DNA of 5,922 bases. Source: Desulfobacteraceae bacterium. Its GTDB lineage: Bacteria; Desulfobacterota; Desulfobacteria; Desulfobacterales; Desulfatirhabdiaceae. The DNA is taken from positions 1-5,922 of the forward strand of contig DAIEFO010000150.1 in the NCBI GenBank assembly GCA_027325475.1, given 5' to 3'. Below are positions 1 through 4,798 of the stretch, piece after piece. How positions within the stretch are numbered: position 1 is the first letter of the stretch; each line of letters opens with the position of its first letter. The position numbers and the translations under genes are program-made. A model generated the notes under the pieces. That model searched no databases. It had not been told where the DNA came from and saw nothing but the letters and a program-made list of their open reading frames with translations.

Positions 1-1
1 A

Positions 2-454
2 TATCCAGACGCGAGGCTGGTCTATTCCGGCGGCACCGGCAGCATGGTCTATCGGAATGACACGGGAGCGGATGTTGCCCGGCGTTTGTTTTTGAGTCAA
101 GGGCTCGATCTTTCCAGAGTGCAGTTCGAAAGTCGTTCCAGAAATACATATGAAAATGCAACGCTGAGCAAAGCGCTGTTAAAGCCCATGCCTTTCGAGA
201 AATGGGTGCTGATTACCTCCGCCTGGCATATGCCGCGTGCTGTGGGTATCTTCTGCAAGGCAGGCTGGCCGGTGATACCTTATCCGGTAGATCATCTGAG
301 TATTCCGGGCAGGCTCTTCCGCGTGGATTTCAATTTTTCAGATCATCTCCGGGTACTCAGGACAGCGGCGCGGGAATGGATAGGACTGATCGCCTACGAC
401 ATCACCGGAAAGACAACGGCGTTGCTCCCGGAAGGATGTATGTCGCAGAAATGA
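2..454 (+). CDS. YdcF/ElyC/SanA-family (DUF218) envelope protein, C-terminal part, 5' end cut by window
   Basis: An open frame enters from the left edge and ends at TGA 452-454, giving 150 residues; the true start lies outside the window. The visible part is the C-terminal half or so of a DUF218 domain: the strand-loop LVYSGGTG near the start, then an SRNTYENA motif (the family's S-NT-ENA signature), then VLITSAWHMPRA (family form VTSAYHMPRA), then a PYPVD strand, and a closing helix ending REWIGLIAYDITG. These conserved blocks make the family assignment firm. Members such as E. coli ElyC, SanA and YdcF are membrane-anchored or soluble proteins linked to envelope integrity; the biochemical activity is not settled, so no reaction is proposed. 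An N-terminal membrane anchor cannot be judged because that part is missing. It is followed by 173 bases with a promoter, so it is probably not cotranscribed from the same start as cvpA. Confidence 0.88.
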   Translation, partial: YPDARLVYSGGTGSMVYRNDTGADVARRLFLSQGLDLSRVQFESRSRNTYENATLSKALLKPMPFEKWVLITSAWHMPRAVGIFCKAGWPVIPYPVDHLSIPGRLFRVDFNFSDHLRVLRTAAREWIGLIAYDITGKTTALLPEGCMSQK

Positions 455-521
455 CTCATATCTTTGCATGCGGTATTTCCAGAACTTCAAAACATCCGGC
501 AGCGGCTTCGTATAAAAAGCC

Positions 522-549
522 TTGACTCACCTGTTCCGTGATATATAGT
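522..549 (+). promoter_or_regulatory. Sigma70-like promoter for the cvpA-mazG-... gene run
   Basis: TTGACT (522-527) matches the -35 consensus TTGACA at five of six positions. TATAGT (544-549) matches the -10 consensus TATAAT at five of six, with a 16-base spacer. Transcription would begin near 556, giving a leader of about 70 bases before the cvpA start codon. It sits in the only gene-free gap upstream of a tightly spaced set of genes, which supports it as the operon promoter. Inferred from sequence only. Confidence 0.6.
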
Positions 550-574
550 AAGGGATTAAATTGATATTTGGCGC

Positions 575-592
575 CTCCTGATATATCCGGAG
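575..592. promoter_or_regulatory. 18-base near-perfect palindrome in the cvpA leader (possible operator or hairpin)
   Basis: CTCC-T-GATATATC-C-GGAG reads almost identically on both strands: GATATATC is self-complementary, it is flanked by one mismatched pair (T579/C588), and it is closed by CTCC/GGAG. It lies about 20-35 bases after the expected transcription start and 35 bases before the cvpA ATG. It could be a repressor site or a weak RNA hairpin. No regulator can be named. Confidence 0.3.
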
Positions 593-627
593 TGAGCCGC
601 TAAACTCAAACGTGATAAAAGGTTCCC

Positions 628-1155
628 ATGAATCCACTGGATACGGTTATTACGATCATTTTAGGATACTGCTTGATCAGGGGTTTTTTCAGAGGGCTGG
701 TTAAAGAACTGTCCTCGATTATCGGAGTGCTGGGGGGGTTCTATGCCGGATACACCTATTATCTGGATATCGCCAGGCCTTTAGGCGTGTGGATACCCAA
801 CACGGCGTATTTAAACATCGTCAGTTTTCTGCTGCTGTTCTGCGGCGTGTTTGTTGCTGTCAGCATTGTCGGCGTTATTATCAAATATCTGCTGAATATC
901 GCTTTTCTGGGATGGGTGGACCGGTTTTGCGGTGTGGTGTTCGGTGTCGCCAAAGGCATTTTGATCGCATCTGTCATTCTGATGATCCTGACAGCGTTTC
1001 TTCCCAGCGGTGCTTCCCTGATCAAGGATTCGATTTTAGCGCCTCATGTGGCCAGAGTATCTGAAATCATGGCGCAACTGGTTTCTAAAGACATGCAGCA
1101 GCAATTTTCAAGCAAAATTACGGAACTTAAAAAGAGTTGGAATCTTCCCCTGTAA
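628..1155 (+). CDS. cvpA: CvpA-family inner membrane protein
   Basis: A 175-residue protein with the CvpA (colicin V production) domain. The N-terminal block shows the family pattern D5...RGFFRGLVKELSSIIG (18-33). Four hydrophobic segments are visible at about 4-22, 29-45, 62-86 and 100-125. The family signature LGWVDRFCGVVFGVAKG (94-110) precedes the last membrane segment. The remaining ~45 residues are polar and helical and probably cytoplasmic or periplasmic. Length fits the family (about 160-200). In E. coli CvpA is needed for colicin V export and contributes to envelope stress tolerance; its molecular activity is unknown. The ATG at 628 has a modest AAAAGG ribosome site (617-622) five bases upstream. 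It is the first gene after the promoter, and its last 19 bases overlap the longest mazG frame, suggesting coupled translation. Confidence 0.85.
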   Translation: MNPLDTVITIILGYCLIRGFFRGLVKELSSIIGVLGGFYAGYTYYLDIARPLGVWIPNTAYLNIVSFLLLFCGVFVAVSIVGVIIKYLLNIAFLGWVDRFCGVVFGVAKGILIASVILMILTAFLPSGASLIKDSILAPHVARVSEIMAQLVSKDMQQQFSSKITELKKSWNLPL

Positions 1156-1982
1156 CATCGGAGTTGAAGGATATATCCGCGTTGATGCAGTTGATTCAGC
1201 GGCTTCGCGGAGAAAACGGGTGCCCTTGGGATAAAAAACAGACACCTGCAACCCTGTCGGTATATCTGATCGAAGAAATGTACGAACTGGTGGATGCCAT
1301 CGGTTCCAAAAGCCCTGAAGATGTCTGCGAAGAGCTGGGAGATGTGCTGTTTCAGCTTCTGTTTCTTGCCGATATATTTCATGAATCCGGCCAGTTCGAT
1401 ATTCAGGATGCTGCGCGGTTGAACCTTCAGAAAATGGTTCGGCGGCATCCGCATGTCTTTGGGGAAGCCACCGCGGCTACCAGTGAAGATGTCCGCCGCC
1501 AATGGCATCGCATTAAAACCGCCGAAAAAAAATCTTCGACTGATACGGGGGCGCCGGCCGGTATTCTCGATTCCGTTCCGGCCGGTCTTCCGGCCCTGCT
1601 GCGGGCATACAGGATTTCGGAGCGTGCGGCGCGCACGGGTTTTGACTGGACATCGCTTTCAGGGGTTATGGAAAAAGTCGAGGAAGAATGGGCGGAATTC
1701 AAGGCTGAAGTCCGCAAGCTTGAAACCACTGCGTCTGATCCGGGTGCGGCTAAACGCGAAAATCTTTCTCTGGAATTTGGCGATCTTCTTTTTACGCTGG
1801 TGAATGTCGCCCGATTCGCCCGCATTCATCCGGAAACCTCCCTTGCGGGTGCCACCCGGAAATTCGAAAAACGTTTCAGGCATATGGAAGCCGCCGCCGT
1901 ACAGGATGGTGTTCCCCTCGAATCCGTATCGCGTGGCGACTTTGACAGACTCTGGGAAAACGCCAAATCGTCCATCGGATAA
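1137..1982 (+). CDS. mazG: MazG nucleoside triphosphate pyrophosphohydrolase (two-domain)
   Basis: Hydrolyses NTPs and dNTPs to NMP plus pyrophosphate in the cytosol; in E. coli it cleans the nucleotide pool and affects (p)ppGpp levels. With the TTG start the protein is 281 residues (E. coli about 263) and has both tandem MazG domains. The N-terminal one has GENGCPWDKKQT (25-36), E46-E47-x-x-E50 and E66-x-x-D69, then RRHPHVFGE (102-110). The C-terminal one has E183-E184-x-x-E187 and E213-x-x-D216, i.e. the E-E-x-x-E...E-x-x-D metal-binding pattern, ending in KFEKRFRHME (242-251). The start is uncertain: TTG 1137 overlaps cvpA by 19 bases; TTG 1164 aligns with the E. coli first residue but GGAG abuts it directly; ATG 1185 keeps the first conserved helix and is preceded by AAGG at 1167-1170. 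All leave the domains intact. The gene stops at TAA 1980-1982, inside the direct repeat that flanks the inserted element. An A8 run lies in the linker after residue 130 (see separate entry). Confidence 0.93.
   Translation: MESSPVTSELKDISALMQLIQRLRGENGCPWDKKQTPATLSVYLIEEMYELVDAIGSKSPEDVCEELGDVLFQLLFLADIFHESGQFDIQDAARLNLQKMVRRHPHVFGEATAATSEDVRRQWHRIKTAEKKSSTDTGAPAGILDSVPAGLPALLRAYRISERAARTGFDWTSLSGVMEKVEEEWAEFKAEVRKLETTASDPGAAKRENLSLEFGDLLFTLVNVARFARIHPETSLAGATRKFEKRFRHMEAAAVQDGVPLESVSRGDFDRLWENAKSSIG
1526..1595 (+). other. Possible -1 frameshift or slippage signal in the mazG interdomain linker
   Basis: The heptamer A_AAA_AAA (1526-1532) sits in the mazG reading frame exactly as a -1 slippery site requires (codons GAA AAA AAA). 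After a -1 shift the ribosome would read ATC TTC GAC and stop at TGA 1541-1543, giving a 135-residue protein with only the N-terminal MazG domain. Downstream, CCGGCCGG (1554-1561) can pair with CCGGCCGG (1578-1585) as an 8-pair GC stem with a 16-base loop. The stem may be extended imperfectly with wobble pairs to 1548, leaving about 15 bases to the slippery site. That spacing is longer than the usual 5-9 bases, and no upstream Shine-Dalgarno-like stimulator is visible. A lysine-rich linker alone could explain the A run. Confidence 0.3.
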
Positions 1983-1987
1983 TTGTG
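1981..1987. repeat. Left copy of 7-base flanking direct repeat (possible target-site duplication)
   Basis: AATTGTG here matches AATTGTG at 2142-2148, and the two copies bracket the terminal-inverted-repeat element directly. The mazG stop codon TAA (1980-1982) overlaps this copy. Seven identical bases exactly at the element's edges suggest a duplication made on insertion, though a seven-base match could also be chance. Confidence 0.5.
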
Positions 1988-2141
1988 ATGTCCTCGTAAA
2001 AAGTCAAATTTCGGGCGGCTTTGTAAAATGTTCGCAGGCAAGGCGCGCAAAGCCTGAGGAGTGAGGCGTACTTTTTTTGGGTACGTCGCAACGACGAAGG
2101 ATGCGGCGCAACGCGGCATCCGGACTTTTTACGAAGCCGTC
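1987..2141. repeat. MITE-like or REP-like terminal inverted repeat element (~155 bp, non-coding)
   Basis: The two ends are inverted copies. The left end GATGTCCTCGTAAAAAGTC (1987-2005) and the reverse complement of 2123-2141 agree at 16 of 19 positions, with a perfect 12-base core TCGTAAAAAGTC (1994-2005) / GACTTTTTACGA (2123-2134). The interior is rich in dyads: CAGGC/GCCTG (2035-2039/2052-2056), a 7-pair stem 2065-2071/2081-2087 around a loop holding seven Ts, CGTCG/CGACG (2084-2088/2092-2096), and GGATGC/GCATCC (2099-2104/2116-2121) closed by GCG-CAA-CGC. It contains no credible gene. The general look matches short palindromic repeats I recall from Desulfobacterota genomes; this was not searched. 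It separates mazG from hisH. Removing it with one direct repeat would leave the hisH start 13 bases after the mazG stop, the compact spacing seen elsewhere in this operon. A transposase acting in trans would be expected for mobility; none is in the window. Confidence 0.78.
2099..2130 (+). terminator. Weak terminator-like hairpin plus T5 at the right end of the repeat element
   Basis: GGATGC (2099-2104) pairs with GCATCC (2116-2121), and inside it GCG pairs with CGC around a CAA loop. Four bases later comes TTTTT (2126-2130). The stem is strong, but the T tract is short and not immediately adjacent, so at best it would partly reduce transcription into hisH. The T tract is also part of the element's inverted repeat, which is a sufficient alternative explanation. 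Confidence 0.22.
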
Positions 2142-2148
2142 AATTGTG
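2142..2148. repeat. Right copy of 7-base flanking direct repeat (possible target-site duplication)
   Basis: AATTGTG, identical to 1981-1987, begins directly after the right inverted-repeat end (…GCCGTC). Its last base is the first G of the hisH ribosome binding site. If this is a target duplication, the insertion left the hisH ribosome site intact. Confidence 0.5.
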
Positions 2149-2151
2149 GAG
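2148..2151 (+). promoter_or_regulatory. Ribosome binding site fixing the hisH start
   Basis: GGAG at 2148-2151 lies five bases before ATG 2157. It decides the start in favour of 2157 over the in-frame GTG at 2061, which lies inside the repeat element and would add 32 residues with no HisH homology. Confidence 0.7.
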
Positions 2152-2156
2152 TCTCT

Positions 2157-2783
2157 ATGATAGCCATTATTGATTATGACGCCGGAAATCTGACCAGTGT
2201 GGCCCGCGCCGTCACGTATCTGGGGTATGAGAATGTCGTGACGCGGGATGTCCGGCAGGTACTGGCGGCGGAACGGATTATATTTCCGGGAGTGGGCGCG
2301 GCGGGTTCCGCTATGACCAGTTTGAAACAACTGGGAGTGGATATCGCGCTTCACGACGCATTTCAGCGGGGGATACCCATTTTAGGCATATGTCTCGGCA
2401 CCCAGATCATTATGGAATACAGTGAAGAGAATGAAACCCCATGTGCGGGGCTGGTTCCGGGGACTGTGCGCGCGTTTTCACCGGATCTCCGCGATGCAGA
2501 CGGCGCTCGTCTTAAAATTCCGCATATGGGCTGGAACCGGATTGAGCTTCAACAGGAACATCCTGTTCTGGCCGGGCTGAAACCATCCGATGAATTTTAT
2601 TTTGTTCATGGATATTACCCCGACCCGCTGCATGCAGATCACATCGTTGGCAAGACCCGTTACGGCATTGAATTTGCCTCCGTGATTGGATATCGCAACA
2701 TCATTGCAACACAGTTCCATCCTGAAAAAAGCGGGCATCCCGGGCTGAATCTTTTACACAATTTCTGCCACTGGACGCTGTAA
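2157..2783 (+). CDS. hisH: Imidazole glycerol phosphate synthase, glutamine amidotransferase subunit HisH
   Basis: HisH splits glutamine and channels the ammonia to HisF, which makes imidazole glycerol phosphate and AICAR from PRFAR, joining histidine and purine synthesis. The 208-residue protein has the class I (triad) amidotransferase layout. The N-terminus IDYDAGNLTSV (5-15) is the HisH form of ID-GxGN-xSV. PGVGAAGSAM (44-53) follows, then the nucleophile elbow GICLGTQ with Cys79. The C-terminal QFHPEKS carries His188 and Glu190 to complete the triad. YFVHGYY (148-154) replaces the more common VHSYY. Length matches the family (about 200). ATG 2157 is chosen because the homology begins there and GGAG precedes it; an in-frame extension back to GTG 2061 is repeat-element sequence. 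The gene ends in tandem stops TAA TAG (2781-2786), 19 bases before hisF. The upstream repeat element may alter its transcription. Confidence 0.96.
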   Translation: MIAIIDYDAGNLTSVARAVTYLGYENVVTRDVRQVLAAERIIFPGVGAAGSAMTSLKQLGVDIALHDAFQRGIPILGICLGTQIIMEYSEENETPCAGLVPGTVRAFSPDLRDADGARLKIPHMGWNRIELQQEHPVLAGLKPSDEFYFVHGYYPDPLHADHIVGKTRYGIEFASVIGYRNIIATQFHPEKSGHPGLNLLHNFCHWTL

Positions 2784-2802
2784 TAGATGAGGAAACGCTT
2801 CC

Positions 2803-3582
2803 ATGCTCAGTAAACGCATCATCCCCTGTCTGGATGTCCGCAACGGGAAGACCACCAAGGGCGTTCAGTTCAAAGGCAACGTAGATATCGGCGATCCGGT
2901 GGAAATGGCCAGATTTTATTATGAAAACGGCGCCGATGAAATCGTGTTTTATGATATTACTGCATCCAGCGATAAACGGGACATCATGATCGATGTGGTG
3001 CGCCGGGTGGCGGAAACCATTTTTATTCCTTTTTCAGTGGGCGGCGGCATTCGCACCGTGGAAGACATGCGGGCCGTGCTGCTGGCGGGCGCTGAAAAAA
3101 TCAGCGTGAATTCAGCGGCCATTTTAAACCCGGATTTGATTTCACAAGGCGCCAGAGCTTTTGGCAACCAGTGCGTGGTGCTGGGGATGGATGTCAAGTT
3201 TGTGGGAAAACGTCCCGAAATTCCATCCGGCTACGAAATGGTCATTAACGGCGGCAGAAGGCCGATGGGCATAGATGCCCTGGAGTGGGCGCAGAGAGCC
3301 GAGTCCTTGGGTGCAGGCGAGATATGCCTTAATTCCATAGATGCGGATGGTACACAGGATGGTTATGAAATTTCGTTGACATCGCTGATTTCATCGAATG
3401 TTTCCATTCCGGTCATTGCTTCCGGAGGCGCGGGAAAACCTGAACATCTCCTGGATGTGCTCACGCGGGGGCACGCGGATGCCGCTCTGGTAGCGTCTAT
3501 GGTGCACTACGGTGCGTATTCCATTTCAGAGATCAAATCGTTTTTACATTCTCACGGCGTCAAGGTTCGGAACACCTGGTGA
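2803..3582 (+). CDS. hisF: Imidazole glycerol phosphate synthase, cyclase subunit HisF
   Basis: The (beta/alpha)8-barrel cyclase subunit uses ammonia from HisH to convert PRFAR to imidazole glycerol phosphate and AICAR in the cytosol. It is 259 residues, slightly longer than usual. Both catalytic aspartates are present: Asp11 in RIIPCLDV and Asp130 in VVLGMDVK. By Thermotoga numbering the ligands Lys19, Asp51 and Asn103 are also in place. After Asp130 there is an extra loop of about six residues (132-145), after which Asp182 and Ser207 match Thermotoga Asp176 and Ser201. The residue equivalent to Thr171 is Asn177 (LNSIDADG instead of LTSIDRDG). I recall this variant from Desulfovibrio-like HisF, so it looks lineage-typical rather than damaged. 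Both phosphate-binding regions (VGGGIR 79-84, IASGGAG 205-211) are intact. GAGG (2789-2792) precedes the ATG by ten bases. Its stop TGA shares a base with the pgpA start (TGATG), implying coupled translation. Confidence 0.96.
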   Translation: MLSKRIIPCLDVRNGKTTKGVQFKGNVDIGDPVEMARFYYENGADEIVFYDITASSDKRDIMIDVVRRVAETIFIPFSVGGGIRTVEDMRAVLLAGAEKISVNSAAILNPDLISQGARAFGNQCVVLGMDVKFVGKRPEIPSGYEMVINGGRRPMGIDALEWAQRAESLGAGEICLNSIDADGTQDGYEISLTSLISSNVSIPVIASGGAGKPEHLLDVLTRGHADAALVASMVHYGAYSISEIKSFLHSHGVKVRNTW

Positions 3583-4085
3583 TGAATCTGCAAAGTCTCA
3601 GAAACCGGATAGGCCGGATAGACAGGAATGCCGTCGTCATGTTTCTGGCAACCGGCGCCATGTCCGGTAATTCACCGGTGATACCCGGAACCACCGGTTC
3701 GATGGCAGCCCTGTTCCCCTGCTGGATATTGTCTTTTTTTCCGATGTCGTATTCCGTCATCCTGCTGATGGCGTTTGTTGTTTTGGCGATCTGGGTCGCT
3801 GAGCTTGCCGAAAAACGTCTGGGTCAAAAAGATCCTGGCTGTGTTGTTATCGATGAATTTGCGGGAATGATGATAACGCTGACAGGCATGCCTTTTACGA
3901 TCAAAACAGCGTTGGCGGGTTTTTTAATTTTTCGGGTTCTGGATATTCTCAAGCCATTTCCCATACGCTATCTCGAAAGAACCCTTCCGGGCGGCGCCGG
4001 CATCGTACTGGATGATGTCGCTGCGGGAATCGCCGGTAATCTGATATTGAAGGCGCTGCTGCTGACGCCCTGGATGGCAGGATGA
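3582..4085 (+). CDS. pgpA: Phosphatidylglycerophosphatase A
   Basis: PgpA removes the phosphate from phosphatidylglycerol phosphate at the inner membrane, the last step in making phosphatidylglycerol. The 167-residue protein carries the family blocks in order: LATGAMSGNSPVIPGTTGS (22-40; usual form LATGFGSGxSPxAPGTxGS), DPGCVVIDEFAGMMIT (84-99) with the conserved Asp91-Glu92 pair, FRVLDILKPFP (117-127), and PGGAGIVLDDVAAGI (136-150). Hydrophobic stretches at about 41-53, 56-73, 107-120 and 143-162 fit a small multi-spanning membrane enzyme. ATG 3582 overlaps the hisF stop by one base; the GTG one codon earlier (3579) is a possible but less likely start. There is no strong ribosome site, so translation probably depends on re-initiation after hisF. 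Confidence 0.93.
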   Translation: MNLQSLRNRIGRIDRNAVVMFLATGAMSGNSPVIPGTTGSMAALFPCWILSFFPMSYSVILLMAFVVLAIWVAELAEKRLGQKDPGCVVIDEFAGMMITLTGMPFTIKTALAGFLIFRVLDILKPFPIRYLERTLPGGAGIVLDDVAAGIAGNLILKALLLTPWMAG

Positions 4086-4131
4086 TCAGGGCGCAATCCA
4101 CAGAAAACATTTACAAGGTAATGGTCATTCA

Positions 4132-4776
4132 TTGAAATCCGCTGCTGTTTCCTCAAAAGACGTTGTTCCCATGGGCAAAAGCCGCCTTCGGGAAAATATC
4201 GAAGCCATCGTCGTCGCCATTGTTCTGGCGCTTTTTATCCGTACGTTTATTGTTCAGGCATTTAAAATACCCTCCGGTTCCATGAAAGAAACGCTTCAGA
4301 TTGGCGACCATATCCTGGTCAACAAGTTTATCTATGGGGTTAAACTGCCATATTTCGACACGACGCTGATTCCTGTAACCAATCCCAAGCGCGGAGATAT
4401 CGTGGTGTTTGAATTTCCGGAAGACCCCAGTAAAGATTTCATCAAGCGTGTTGTCGGTATCGCCGGAGATGTGGTGGAAGTTCGTAACAAGCAGGTATTT
4501 GTCAATGGCGCTCTTCAGGATGGTCCTTATATCGTTCACAGCGACCCAAACATTATTCCCGGTAGCATCGAGCCCAGAGATAATTACGGGCCGGTGACGG
4601 TGCCGCCGCATTCCCTGTTTGTCATGGGGGATAACCGGGATCACAGCTATGACAGCCGGTTCTGGGGATTCGTCAACCTGAAAGCCGTCAAGGGAAAAGC
4701 CTTTATTATTTACTGGTCGTGGGATAAAGACAATTTCGATGTTCGCTGGAAAAGAATCGGGCGGCTGCTGCACTGA
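4132..4776 (+). CDS. lepB: Signal peptidase I
   Basis: LepB cleaves signal peptides from exported proteins at the outer face of the inner membrane. The 214-residue protein has one N-terminal membrane segment (about 24-44), directly followed by box B, FKIPSGSM, with the catalytic Ser50. Box D, KDFIKRVVGIAGD (101-113), carries the general base Lys105. Box E, GDNRDHSYDSRFWGFV (166-181), completes the family signature. A single membrane anchor, rather than the two of E. coli LepB, is common in this family. The start is uncertain: TTG 4132 has AAGG 13 bases upstream, while ATG 4171 (residue 14) gives MGKSRLRENIEAI, a very ordinary start for this family, but has no clear ribosome site. Both keep the membrane anchor. 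The gene follows pgpA by 46 bases and precedes pyrB by 22, so it is probably cotranscribed. Confidence 0.95.
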   Translation: MKSAAVSSKDVVPMGKSRLRENIEAIVVAIVLALFIRTFIVQAFKIPSGSMKETLQIGDHILVNKFIYGVKLPYFDTTLIPVTNPKRGDIVVFEFPEDPSKDFIKRVVGIAGDVVEVRNKQVFVNGALQDGPYIVHSDPNIIPGSIEPRDNYGPVTVPPHSLFVMGDNRDHSYDSRFWGFVNLKAVKGKAFIIYWSWDKDNFDVRWKRIGRLLH

Positions 4777-4798
4777 CGCATCCGGGGGATGGTGGAAT

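Noticed and set aside
504..521. GGCTT/AAGCC hairpin as a terminator for the YdcF-like gene
   Set aside because: Only five pairs with an eight-base loop and no T tract after it; it runs straight into the -35 box of the next promoter.
1169..1178. Perfect palindrome GGATATATCC near the mazG start, similar to the core of the cvpA leader palindrome
   Set aside because: Only ten bases, inside coding sequence, and shares just the AT-rich GATATATC core; chance is a sufficient explanation.
1044..1508. Minus-strand open frame opposite the cvpA end and first half of mazG
   Set aside because: Antisense shadow of a well-supported MazG domain; low-complexity composition without recognisable motifs.
2157..3582. 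HisH/HisF as paralogs for modified surface-sugar synthesis (WbuY/WbuZ type)
   Set aside because: No sugar or LPS genes surround them, and both catalytic HisF aspartates and the full HisH triad fit ordinary IGP synthase. Not fully excluded, because other his genes are not in view.
3579..3584. GTG 3579 as the pgpA start
   Set aside because: It would add one residue only; the adjacent ATG 3582 in the TGATG overlap is the more usual coupled start.
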